From Haloarcula pellucida (GTDB taxonomy: Archaea > Halobacteriota > Halobacteria > Halobacteriales > Haloarculaceae): DNA of 64,000 nt. The DNA is taken from contig NZ_BMOU01000001.1 in NCBI RefSeq assembly GCF_014647235.1, positions 62,001 to 126,000 on the forward strand, in the 5' to 3' direction. Shown here one piece after another: positions 1 to 7,381 of the stretch. Positions within the stretch are counted from its first letter, which is position 1, and the number at the start of each line of letters is the position of its first letter. The notes under the pieces are model-generated. The model saw only the letters and a program-made list of their open reading frames with translations, did no database searches and had not been told where the DNA came from. The translations under genes and the position numbers were made by a program.

Positions 1-82
1 GGAGGGCATACGCGGCGGCTACCGAGGGCGGTGGTAAATATCTTCTACCGGACGTCCGACTTCGCCTCGTCCGCGAAGAACC

Positions 83-353
83 GCTCGCTGGTGGCGAGCA
101 GTACGCTACTCTTCGCCCAGTTCTTCGCGCAACATCCCGTTGACTTCGCCGGGGTCCGCGCTGCCGCCCCACCTTTTGCGGCGTCGGGTTCGCGCTCCGC
201 TCGCGAACCCCTCCTTGCAAAACGTGGGCGAAAAAGGCGCGAATCGCACGACGATTCGCGTGAAACTGCTCGCTGGTGGCGAGCAGTACGCTACTCTTCG
301 TCCAGTTCCTCGCGCAACATCCCGTTGACTTCGCCGGGGTCCGCACTCCCGCC
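83..353. repeat. Direct repeat of the gatB 3' end
   Basis: Bases 83-168 and 268-353 are near-identical direct repeats offset by 185 bases. The right copy is the true end of gatB (minus strand). The left copy, which lies downstream of gatB in its reading direction, repeats the last ~19 codons and the stop with only a few substitutions, then diverges. Both copies also share the bases just after the stop. The left copy has no coding sequence leading into it, so it is a non-functional tail fragment, probably from a partial tandem duplication. The rest of 1-290 shows no convincing gene. Confidence 0.85.
169..260. repeat. Nested inverted repeats between the two gatB tails
   Basis: The spacer between the gatB tail copies holds three stems. 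An outer 11-base stem pairs 169-179 with 217-227 (one mismatch). Inside it, a perfect 9-base stem pairs 186-194 with 202-210. A third perfect 9-base stem pairs 238-246 with 252-260. In transcript form this would be a strong hairpin cluster just past the gatB stop and could act as a terminator or stability element. That role is inference; the pairing is read directly. Confidence 0.75.
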
Positions 354-1808
354 GGTCTTCTGCATCACCTGACCGACGAGGAAGTTCAGGGCGCCGCCCT
401 CGCCGCTGTGGTAGTCGGCGACGGCGTCGGGGTTCTCCTCGATGGCCGCCTCGACGGCCTGCTGGACCTCGTCGCCGGAGGTCTTGCCCAGTCCTTCCCG
501 CTCGACGACGGTGTCCGGGTCCTCGCCCTCGTCCAGCATGTCCCGGAGGACCGTCTCGCGGGCGTTCTTCGCGGTAATCTCGTCCTCGGCGACGAGTTCC
601 ACGAGGCGGGTGACCTCGTCGAAGCGGTCGTCGACGTCTGTAATCTCCATGTCACGGTAGTTCAGTTCACCGAGGAGGTTGTCGGCCACCCACGTCGCGG
701 CGAGGCCGGCGTCGAATCGCTCGGCGACGCTCTCGAAGAAGTCCGCGACCTGCTTCGTGCTCGTGAGTTTCGAGGCGGCCTCCTCGGAGAGGCCGTACTC
801 GGCGACGAAGCGCTCGCGGCGGGCGTCGGGCAGTTCCGGGATGGCGATCTCCGCTTTCCAACTCGACACGCGGAGCGGCGGGATGTCGGCCTCGCGGAAG
901 TAGCGGTAGTCCTTCTCCTCCTCCTTCGAGCGCATGGAGACGGTGTTGCCGTGGGTCTCGTTGAAGTGACGGGTCTCCTGTTCGACGGCGCGACCCGACT
1001 GGATGAGTTTCCGCTGCCGGGAGGCCTCGAAGGAGAGGGCCTGTTCGGCGCCCTTGTGGCTGGAGATGTTCTTGACCTCGGTGCGGTTGGCGTCTTCGAG
1101 GACAGACTCGTCGATGTGGCCGTCCTCGCGCACCTCGTCGGCGTCGACCATCGAGAGGTTCGCGTCGATGCGCAGACTGCCGTCGCGGGTGGCGTCGAAG
1201 ACGCCCAGATATTCGAGGACCTCCTCGAGCTTTTCGAGGAAGGCCCGCACCTCACCCGGGTCGCGGAAGTCCGGTTCCGTGACGATCTCCATCAGCGGCG
1301 TCCCGGCGCGGTTGTAGTCGATGAGCGTGTAGTCCGCACGCTCGATAGAGCAGGTCCGCGATTCGAGCGGGCCGGTCCCCTCGCGGACGTGCTTGATGGA
1401 CCCGGGGTCCTCCTCCAGATGGGCGCGTCGGATGTCGACGGCCCGTCGCTCGCTCTCGACGCTGAACTCCAGTTCCCCGTCCTGACAGATGGGGGCGTCG
1501 TACTGCGTTATCTGGAAGTTCTTCGGGAGGTCTGGGTAGTAGTAGTTCTTCCGGTGGAAGGTCGTCTCCTCGGGGATGTCGGCGTCGATGGCCTTGCCCA
1601 CCTTCACGGCGGCTTCGACGGCACCCTCGTTGACGACCGGCAGGGCGCCCGGCAGGCCCAGACAGACCGGACAGGTGTGGGTGTTCGGCTCGTCGGTTGG
1701 CTCTGTCGAGCACCCGCAGAATATCTTCGTCTCCGTCTCTAGCTGGACGTGGACCTCCAGCCCGATGACGGCCGCGAGTTCGCGGGACTCGGCGGCTTGC
1801 GCAGTCAT
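291..1808 (-). CDS. gatB: Asp-tRNA(Asn)/Glu-tRNA(Gln) amidotransferase subunit B
   Basis: GatB of the GatCAB amidotransferase, which converts misacylated Glu-tRNA(Gln) or Asp-tRNA(Asn) to the amidated form in the cytoplasm. The 505-residue length is normal. Visible family motifs are GLEVHVQLET near residue 16, the zinc-site segment CGCSTEP...CPVCLGLPG, the AGTPLMEIVTEPDF block, the SKEEEKDYRYF block, and a C-terminal YqeY-like helical domain ending in REELDEE. The ATG start gives the expected short N-terminus. gatA and gatC are not in the window. The last ~19 codons are duplicated just downstream. Confidence 0.97.
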   Translation of the reverse strand: MTAQAAESRELAAVIGLEVHVQLETETKIFCGCSTEPTDEPNTHTCPVCLGLPGALPVVNEGAVEAAVKVGKAIDADIPEETTFHRKNYYYPDLPKNFQITQYDAPICQDGELEFSVESERRAVDIRRAHLEEDPGSIKHVREGTGPLESRTCSIERADYTLIDYNRAGTPLMEIVTEPDFRDPGEVRAFLEKLEEVLEYLGVFDATRDGSLRIDANLSMVDADEVREDGHIDESVLEDANRTEVKNISSHKGAEQALSFEASRQRKLIQSGRAVEQETRHFNETHGNTVSMRSKEEEKDYRYFREADIPPLRVSSWKAEIAIPELPDARRERFVAEYGLSEEAASKLTSTKQVADFFESVAERFDAGLAATWVADNLLGELNYRDMEITDVDDRFDEVTRLVELVAEDEITAKNARETVLRDMLDEGEDPDTVVEREGLGKTSGDEVQQAVEAAIEENPDAVADYHSGEGGALNFLVGQVMQKTGGSADPGEVNGMLREELDEE

Positions 1809-1946
1809 TACCCGTCGTTCGGTGTCGGCTGGCTAAAGGGTAACGACCCCCGCCGGCGCGGTTCGCCGGACCGCTGCCCCCCGACCGCCACCGCCCGGTC
1901 GTTTCAACCGGTAGAAATATTTGTCACAAATGGTTAGTTGTATAAC

Positions 1947-2297
1947 ATGAGCGCGACCCAATCTGTGCTGGAGCACCATCTCGAAATGTTCGGCGAAGGC
2001 GACGTAGACGGCCTGATGAGCGACTACGCGGACGACGCCGTCTTCATCTCCGCGGACGGGATGCTGGTGGGCCACGACGACATCCGGTCGATGTACGAAG
2101 AACTCCTCCCGGAGTTCGACGACCCGTCGGTGTCGTTCTCGCTCGACGAACAGGTCGTCAGGGACGAGTACGCCTACATCGTCTGGCACGCGGAGACGCC
2201 CGAGAACGTCTACGAGTACGCCTCTGACACGTTCGTGATTCGTGACGGCGAAATCGTCGCTCAGACGCTCGCCGCCGACGTCTCGCCGAAAGACTGA
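1947..2297 (+). CDS. SnoaL/NTF2-like fold protein
   Basis: A 116-residue acidic protein matching the SnoaL/NTF2-like alpha+beta barrel pattern: an N-terminal helix (SVLEHHLEMFGEGDVDGLMSDYA), a DDAVFISADG strand pair, and a late strand pair ending in VIRDGEIVAQTLAAD. Members include isomerases, hydrolases and ligand-binding proteins, so the substrate cannot be named. I place the start at the ATG at 1947; a TTG at 1938 is in frame but unlikely. An AT-rich promoter-like stretch (gaaatatttg, about 1913-1922) lies just upstream, so the transcript is probably leaderless or nearly so. It is monocistronic. Confidence 0.8.
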   Translation: MSATQSVLEHHLEMFGEGDVDGLMSDYADDAVFISADGMLVGHDDIRSMYEELLPEFDDPSVSFSLDEQVVRDEYAYIVWHAETPENVYEYASDTFVIRDGEIVAQTLAADVSPKD

Positions 2298-2609
2298 CGA
2301 GGCCACTACCCGACGATTCCGCCAGTTTTCGTTCCCTGCTCTCTCACCGGTCTTCAGAGTGCCTTCGCACGTCCCGACACGTCCGAGTCCCGGCTCTGCG
2401 ACCGGCTTCCACAGAATCGGCCGACCGGACCCCTTCCTCGCGAGGAATCACACAATCAACGACAGACAGATGCGCAATAATAAGTTAGCTATTTTACAAT
2501 TCCGGCGTAACTCCAGCGTTGCCCACTACGCCGACGCCGACGACGGACGACGATTTTTCGGACGGGCACTGGACAGCGCGACGACCGACCTTTCGAGCGA
2601 TTCACACCA
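2298..2609. other. Intergenic region with promoter-like AT-rich patch
   Basis: About 310 bases with no supportable gene. The only distinctive part is an AT-rich patch around 2473-2500 (aataataagttagctatttt) about 110-130 bases before the next start codon, which could be the promoter of the Tat-exported isomerase-like gene with a long leader. No hairpin or RNA gene was recognised. Confidence 0.4.
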
Positions 2610-3629
2610 ATGGAACCATACAGACGGGACGTACTCAAGGCGACAGGCGGGACGCTGACGGCCGCTGGCGGTATCGGCGGTGTCCACGCACAGCAAGACG
2701 ACGGCGGACAGGCGGACGACGGACAGCAGGATGACGGCGGACAGCAAGGCGACGCGGATCTGCTGGCGAACACGTGGATGCACTCTGGCGGGACGACGCC
2801 GTTCAGGGGGGCACACGGCCACCGGAACTGGAGTCCGTGGCCCATCGCCCGACGAGCGGAGATGCTCAACGAAGTCGGGTTCAACGCTATCGGCCTCATC
2901 GCACCCGACATCCAGCACATCCTCGACTTCGAGTTCGCGGCCGAGAACAGGACGCAGGGCCTCCAACAACTGAACAGCGTACTTCAGCAGAACAACATCG
3001 ACTTCGTCGAGCTGGAGTTCCTCACCGAGTGGCCCTTAGCGATGAACGACCCGCGCCGACAGGCCGAACAGGAGACGCGGCAGTTACTGCTCGAAGCGGC
3101 CGACGTCCTCGGCGCGAACCACATCAAGATAGGGAACATCAACGGCTATCCGGTGGCGATGGAGGACCTCCAGCAGCGGTTCGCACAGGTGAGCGACCAG
3201 TTCGCACAGGTCGACGCGGAGGTCGGACTGGAGTTCTTCCCGGTGGACCCCAACGTCCAGACCATCCCGCAGGCGCTCGAAGCCACCTCACAGACCGACA
3301 ACGGCGGCCTCTATCTGGATCTGTGGCACAACATGAAACTCGGCGTCGACTTCGAGAACATCCGCTCGCTCTCCGGCGGCGACATCGTGGCCGTGGAGTT
3401 CAACGACGGCTACGTCGAGACCACGATGTCCTTCCTCGAAGAGACCATCAACCTGCGAAAGCTTCCCGGCGAGGGCGAGTTCCCTATCTCCGACTGGGTG
3501 AGCGCCGTCCGCGCCGGCGGATTCGACGGGCCGTGGGGTCTGGAAATCCTCTCCGAGGAGTTCCGGCGCTTCGAGATGGTCGACGCTTATCCGCGGGCGT
3601 TCGAGGCCGGCGCACAGTACGTACAGTAA
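2610..3629 (+). CDS. Tat-exported sugar phosphate isomerase/epimerase-like TIM barrel
   Basis: A 339-residue protein. Residues 1-27 form a twin-arginine signal (YRRDVLKATGG, then a Gly/Ala stretch) with a plausible cleavage site after VHA and no lipobox cysteine. A Gln/Asp/Gly-rich linker follows (about 28-52). The rest matches the xylose-isomerase-like / AP-endonuclease-2 TIM barrel: VGFNAIGLIAPD, a barrel strand ending FVELEFLTEWP, HIKIGNINGYP, VGLEFFPVDPN, GLYLDLWHNMKLG, IVAVEFNDGY and GPWGLEILSEEF. Acidic and His residues at strand ends suit a divalent-metal site. Family members epimerise or isomerise sugars or inositols; the substrate here is unknown. A CT/T-rich tract follows the stop. 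Confidence 0.85.
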   Translation: MEPYRRDVLKATGGTLTAAGGIGGVHAQQDDGGQADDGQQDDGGQQGDADLLANTWMHSGGTTPFRGAHGHRNWSPWPIARRAEMLNEVGFNAIGLIAPDIQHILDFEFAAENRTQGLQQLNSVLQQNNIDFVELEFLTEWPLAMNDPRRQAEQETRQLLLEAADVLGANHIKIGNINGYPVAMEDLQQRFAQVSDQFAQVDAEVGLEFFPVDPNVQTIPQALEATSQTDNGGLYLDLWHNMKLGVDFENIRSLSGGDIVAVEFNDGYVETTMSFLEETINLRKLPGEGEFPISDWVSAVRAGGFDGPWGLEILSEEFRRFEMVDAYPRAFEAGAQYVQ

Positions 3630-3650
3630 CCGCTCTCTCTCTTTTCGCCG
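3630..3650 (+). terminator. Pyrimidine-tract terminator after the TIM-barrel gene
   Basis: Immediately after the stop the sequence is ccgctctctctcttttcgcc. Archaeal termination needs little more than a T-rich stretch, and this tract sits between convergent genes, so it is a plausible terminator. No stem is evident. Confidence 0.4.
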
Positions 3651-3685
3651 CTTCTTCGATGTCGGTGCGGCCTCGACGCGGCGTC

Positions 3686-4396
3686 TCAGACGTACTGTTC
3701 GGCCGCGTCGAGGTGCTCTGCGAGCGTCCCGAGGAACCGGGCGGCGTCCGCCCCGTCGACGACCCGGTGGTCGAAGCTCAGGTCCAGCGGCATCTGTCGC
3801 CGGAAGACGACGTCGCCGTCGCCGTTCTGGGTGGCCCGCTCGGTGATGCGCCCGACGCCGAGGATGGCGATTTCGGGCGGGTTGATGATGGGGTCGAACG
3901 AGTCGACCCCGAGTGGCCCGAGGTTCGACACCGTGAACGTCCCGCCGCGGAACGTGCTCATCGTGTAGTCGCCGTCTCCGACGCGCTCGGTCAACTCGCG
4001 ACGCTCGCTCGCGAGTTCGCCCAGCGACTTCGACCCGACGTCGGCGACGACGGGCGTGACGAGGCCGTCGTCGATGGCCACGGCGACGCCGACGTTGTGT
4101 TCCTCGTACAGCACGTGCGTCTCGTCCTCGAACGTGGCGTTGAACGCGGGGTGTTCGTCGAGCGTGTCCGAGAGCGCACAGAGGAGCACGTCGACCATCG
4201 AGGGGCTGACGCCGTCCTCGGTCGGGTCTGCGGCGGCGACGGCGCTCAACAGCCCCTCCGCGTCGACACTGCGATTGACGGTCACGTGGACGGCCTCCCG
4301 ATAGCTCTCCTGTAACCGACTGGCGATGGTCTTGCGCATCGGACTCAGCGACCGCTCCTCGCGGACGGTTCGTTCCGCGGCTTCGTCGTCGCTCAT
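3686..4396 (-). CDS. 2-oxoacid dehydrogenase E2 acyltransferase, catalytic domain only
   Basis: A 236-residue chloramphenicol-acetyltransferase-like catalytic domain of dihydrolipoamide acyltransferase (E2). It starts with a short acidic leader and SPMRKTIASRLQESY, and contains PSMVDVLLCAL, VGVAVAIDDGLVTPVV, FTVSNLGPLGVDSFDPIINPPE and the active-site motif SFDHRVVDGADAARF (catalytic His, Asp). It has no lipoyl domain and no clear peripheral-subunit-binding domain; the lipoyl domain is the separate gene just upstream. I use the ATG at 4396 because it overlaps the upstream stop as ATGA; a GTG at 4411 would add five residues. Last gene of the E1 alpha/E1 beta/lipoyl/E2 operon. Confidence 0.9.
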   Translation of the reverse strand: MSDDEAAERTVREERSLSPMRKTIASRLQESYREAVHVTVNRSVDAEGLLSAVAAADPTEDGVSPSMVDVLLCALSDTLDEHPAFNATFEDETHVLYEEHNVGVAVAIDDGLVTPVVADVGSKSLGELASERRELTERVGDGDYTMSTFRGGTFTVSNLGPLGVDSFDPIINPPEIAILGVGRITERATQNGDGDVVFRRQMPLDLSFDHRVVDGADAARFLGTLAEHLDAAEQYV

Positions 4397-4653
4397 GCTG
4401 GACTCACCCACGCGAGGGTGTCGCCGCGTGCGAACTCGTCGTCCTCGCCGCAGACGACCTCGACGAGCGTGCCGTCGGCCGGCGCGAGGACGTCGAGACT
4501 CACCTTCTCTATCTGGACCTCACACAGGCTCTCGCCTTCGGTGACGCTCGCGCCCTCCCGCGTGAACCAGTTGACGACGACGCCCTCGTCGCTGTCGGCG
4601 TCGTCGGGCCACTCTCCGACCGTCACCTCGACCCGGTCTGTGTCCCCGCTCAT
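4393..4653 (-). CDS. Stand-alone lipoyl domain protein
   Basis: An 86-residue protein consisting of a single biotinyl/lipoyl-attachment domain. The lipoylation motif is VQIEKVSLDV with the modified lysine at residue 50, and the flanking hairpin APADGTLVEVV is typical. It would carry the acyl group between E1 and E2 on a swinging lipoyl arm. In most complexes this domain is the N-terminus of E2; here it is a separate cistron whose stop overlaps the E2 start by ATGA, so 1:1 translational coupling is likely. It begins 3 bases after the E1 beta stop. Confidence 0.9.
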   Translation of the reverse strand: MSGDTDRVEVTVGEWPDDADSDEGVVVNWFTREGASVTEGESLCEVQIEKVSLDVLAPADGTLVEVVCGEDDEFARGDTLAWVSPA

Positions 4654-4656
4654 CGG

Positions 4657-5682
4657 TCACTGTGTCCGTTCGACCGCCGCTTCGATGTCGGCCACGTCCG
4701 GGACGACCTCGTTCTCTAGGGGCCGCGAGTACGGAATCGGCACGTCCGGGATGGCGAGTCGCTCGACGTTGTCGAGCGCGCCGAGGTTCTCCTCGGCGAC
4801 GCTGGCCACGATCTCGCCCGTGACGCCGAACGAGCGGTAGTCCTCGTCGACGACGACGAGGTTCCCGGTCTTCTCGACGGACTCGACGACGGTGTCGGTG
4901 TCGAGTGGGACCAGCGACCGCAGGTCGACCACCTCCGCGCTGACGCCGTCGTCGGCCAGCGACTCGGCCGCCTCCAGCGCCCGGTGGACGTGCAGGCCGA
5001 GGGTGACGATGGTCACGTCGTCGCCCTCGCGTTTCACGTCCGCACTCCCGAAGGGGATGGTGTAGTCCTCCTCGGGGACGGGGGTCTTCGGCCCGTCGGG
5101 GGCCGGGAGCCACCCGATGCCCATCAGGCGCTTGTGGAACATGTACATCACCGGGTCGTCGTCCCGGATGGCGTTGTGCATCAGCCCCTTCGCGTCGTAG
5201 GCCGTCGACGGCACGACGACTTTCAGCCCGGGCACGTGCGCGAAGGTCCCGTACAGCGTCTGGGAGTGCTGGGCGGCGTCGTTGTAGGTGCCGCCGACGG
5301 CGGCGGTCAACACGAGCGGAACGCTCACGTTGCCGCCGCTCATGTACGTGTTCTTCGCCATCTGGTTGTATATCTGGTCCATCGCGACGCCGAAGAAGTC
5401 GACGAACATCAGTTCGGCGATGGGCCGCATCCCCTCCTGTGCGGCGCCGACGGCGGCACCGAGGTAGGCCGTCTCGCTGATGGGAACGTCCATGATGCGG
5501 TCGTAGCCGAACTCGTCTAAGAGGCCCTGCGTGGAGTCGAAGATGCCGCCGTAGTCGGCGACGTCCTCGCCCATGTAGAACACCTCCTCGTTCTCGCGCA
5601 TCTCGTGGGCGATGGCCTCGACCATCGCCCTGCTCATGGTCAGTTCGCGTTCGATTACCTTCGAGTGTTCTTTCTGTGCCAT
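4657..5682 (-). CDS. 2-oxoacid (pyruvate/acetoin-type) dehydrogenase E1 beta
   Basis: A 341-residue beta subunit of the thiamine-diphosphate-dependent E1 component. The transketolase pyrimidine-binding domain comes first (MSRAMVEAIAHEMRENEEVFYMGEDVADYGGIF, split here by the residue limit into MSRAMVEAIAHEM and FYMGEDVADYGG), followed by PISETAYLGAAVGAA, and the C-terminal domain has DVTIVTLGLHVHRALEAA and VVVDEDYRSFGVTGEI. The start overlaps the E1 alpha stop by one base (TGATG). It acts with E1 alpha as an alpha2beta2 tetramer. Whether the substrate is pyruvate, a branched-chain oxoacid or acetoin cannot be settled from sequence. Confidence 0.92.
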   Translation of the reverse strand: MAQKEHSKVIERELTMSRAMVEAIAHEMRENEEVFYMGEDVADYGGIFDSTQGLLDEFGYDRIMDVPISETAYLGAAVGAAQEGMRPIAELMFVDFFGVAMDQIYNQMAKNTYMSGGNVSVPLVLTAAVGGTYNDAAQHSQTLYGTFAHVPGLKVVVPSTAYDAKGLMHNAIRDDDPVMYMFHKRLMGIGWLPAPDGPKTPVPEEDYTIPFGSADVKREGDDVTIVTLGLHVHRALEAAESLADDGVSAEVVDLRSLVPLDTDTVVESVEKTGNLVVVDEDYRSFGVTGEIVASVAEENLGALDNVERLAIPDVPIPYSRPLENEVVPDVADIEAAVERTQ

Positions 5683-6722
5683 CAGTCGTCACCCCCCGCG
5701 AGGTCGTACTCCGGTTCCGTGTCTGTCACGCCGCTCGGTGGATTGACGAACATATCTTCGTGTGCCGCGCTCGGGTCCGGTTCCGGCTGGTCTTTCGCGA
5801 AGTCAATTGCGTCCTCGACGCGTTCGTGGGCGTCGTCCCGCAGTTCCTCGATAGTCTCCTCGTCGACGCCGTGAGACTGCAGGTCGGCCTCCAGTCGGGC
5901 GATGCTGTCTCGCTCGGCGGCCGCCTCTTGGTCTTCCTCCGGGCGGTAGCTCTCGGGGTCGCCCATGAAGTGGCCCATCCGCCGGTGGACCTGCACCTCT
6001 ATGAGCGTCGGCCCGTTCCGGTCGCGGGCGCGGCCGATGGCCTCTTTTGCGGCGTCGTAGATAGCGACGGCGTCGTCGTGGTCGACGCGGACGCCCGGCA
6101 TGTCGAACCCACCGGCCCGCTGGGCTCCGTTCTCGACGTCCGTGACGCGGTCCTTGGGCATGCTGATGGCCCAGTCGTTGTCCTCGATGACGAAGACGAC
6201 CGGCAGGTCGTGGACCGCCGCGAAGTTCAGCGACTCCAGGAACGCCCCCTGGTCGATGGCCCCCTCGCCGAGGTAGGCGACGGCGACGCTGTCGGTGTTG
6301 CGTTTCTTCGCGGCGAGTCCCGCACCGGCCGCCGGTGGGCACCCCTCCGCGATGATGCCACTACACGCGAAGTTGACGTCGGGGTCGAACAGGTGCATGT
6401 GGCCGCCCTTCCCCTTGCCGAGGCCCGTCTCGCGGCCGAATATCTCGGCGGTCATCCGCTCTAGGTCGACGCCCTTCGCGATGGCGACGTGGTGCGGTCT
6501 GTGCGTCGCCGTCACCGCGTCGTCGTCCCGAAGGTGTTGACAGACGCCGGCGGCCGCCGCCTCGTGACCGGCGGCGAGGTGTAACTCGCCGGGAATCGGT
6601 CCGGCCGAGATGTCGAACGCTGGCTGTTTCCCCTCCAGATACTCCTCCTGCAACCGCTCTTCGTAATGGCGGGCCGTCACCATGTCGACGTACATCTCTT
6701 GTAATTCGCTAACTGATACCAT
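5682..6722 (-). CDS. 2-oxoacid/acetoin dehydrogenase E1 alpha
   Basis: A 346-residue alpha subunit of the ThDP-dependent E1. The ThDP-binding motif begins LGEGAIDQGAFLESLNF and closes with EDNDWAIS. Also seen are GKGKGGHMHLFD, HRPHHVAIAKGV and a phosphorylation-loop-like HRRMGHFMGDPESYR. The GKGGHMHLF and IIAEGCPPAAGAGLA segments look more like acetoin-dehydrogenase-type E1 alpha than the bacterial homodimeric pyruvate enzyme. It is the first gene of the operon, with a TATA box about 30-40 bases upstream. No dihydrolipoamide dehydrogenase (E3) lies nearby, so E3 must be encoded elsewhere. Confidence 0.92.
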   Translation of the reverse strand: MVSVSELQEMYVDMVTARHYEERLQEEYLEGKQPAFDISAGPIPGELHLAAGHEAAAAGVCQHLRDDDAVTATHRPHHVAIAKGVDLERMTAEIFGRETGLGKGKGGHMHLFDPDVNFACSGIIAEGCPPAAGAGLAAKKRNTDSVAVAYLGEGAIDQGAFLESLNFAAVHDLPVVFVIEDNDWAISMPKDRVTDVENGAQRAGGFDMPGVRVDHDDAVAIYDAAKEAIGRARDRNGPTLIEVQVHRRMGHFMGDPESYRPEEDQEAAAERDSIARLEADLQSHGVDEETIEELRDDAHERVEDAIDFAKDQPEPDPSAAHEDMFVNPPSGVTDTEPEYDLAGGDD

Positions 6723-6752
6723 GGTAGCCCAACGTGAAGTTTAGACTGAGCT

Positions 6753-6760
6753 ACATATAA
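6753..6760 (-). promoter_or_regulatory. TATA box of the 2-oxoacid dehydrogenase operon
   Basis: Read on the minus strand this is ttatatgt, about 31 bases before the E1 alpha ATG. It fits an archaeal TATA element and would give a leaderless or very short-leader transcript. The remaining 6761-7024 contains no supportable gene. Confidence 0.6.
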
Positions 6761-7024
6761 CGATAGGGGGTTCGACCGGACGGCGTCGCGGACGGGCCGC
6801 GCACCGCTCGGGCGACGGACCGATTCGAGCAACTGTCTCCGCGGCCACCTCTCTCGTCGGTCACTATCAGCCGTTCGAACATTGGACTCCGACCGAGGCG
6901 ACAGTCCCCCGTCGACACCGCTACCGAGGGCCCTACGGCAGCGTTGGGCGTTCGGTCCGACGTATCAGATCCACTGCCAATGTCTGACGTAAGTTTATGA
7001 CGATAGCGTGGCTGGGATTGTGAT

Positions 7025-7363
7025 ATGTGCGGCAACCGCGTCGAGGAACTAGAAGAGCAGGTTCAGGAACTGCAGGCTTCGGTCGAGGGGCTGACCGACG
7101 AACTCGTCGAGTGTAAGGTCCGCCTCCGCGAACTGGAGAACACAGTCGACGAGGACAGCGGCTTCGGGGCCGACGCCCACAACGGCAGCGCCCGGAACGA
7201 AGCCGTAGCGTCCGAGGAGACCACGACCAACGAGGAGGAGATTCTGACGCCGGAGGCCGACACACCTAACACGGAGGCCACCGACGACACCGACAAGGAG
7301 GCCGAGGCCGCGTCCGAGTCGGAGTCCGAGGAGGACTCCGGGTCCGACATCATCGTCGCGTAG
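7025..7363 (+). CDS. Small coiled-coil protein with acidic tail (DUF7518-like)
   Basis: A 112-residue protein. Residues 4-40 are a heptad-patterned coiled coil (VEELEEQVQELQASVEGL, then LVECKVRLRELENTV); the rest is Glu/Asp/Ser/Thr-rich and probably disordered, ending DSGSDIIVA. It resembles haloarchaeal DUF7518 proteins, an identification from memory. The stop lies 18 bases before smc, so the two are probably co-transcribed, and an SMC-linked role is a reasonable guess. No catalytic motif is present. Confidence 0.75.
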   Translation: MCGNRVEELEEQVQELQASVEGLTDELVECKVRLRELENTVDEDSGFGADAHNGSARNEAVASEETTTNEEEILTPEADTPNTEATDDTDKEAEAASESESEEDSGSDIIVA

Positions 7364-7381
7364 GAGACGGCCAACTACCGC

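Noticed and set aside
276-1742. Plus-strand open frame opposite gatB
   Set aside because: Mirror frame of gatB with no recognisable motif.
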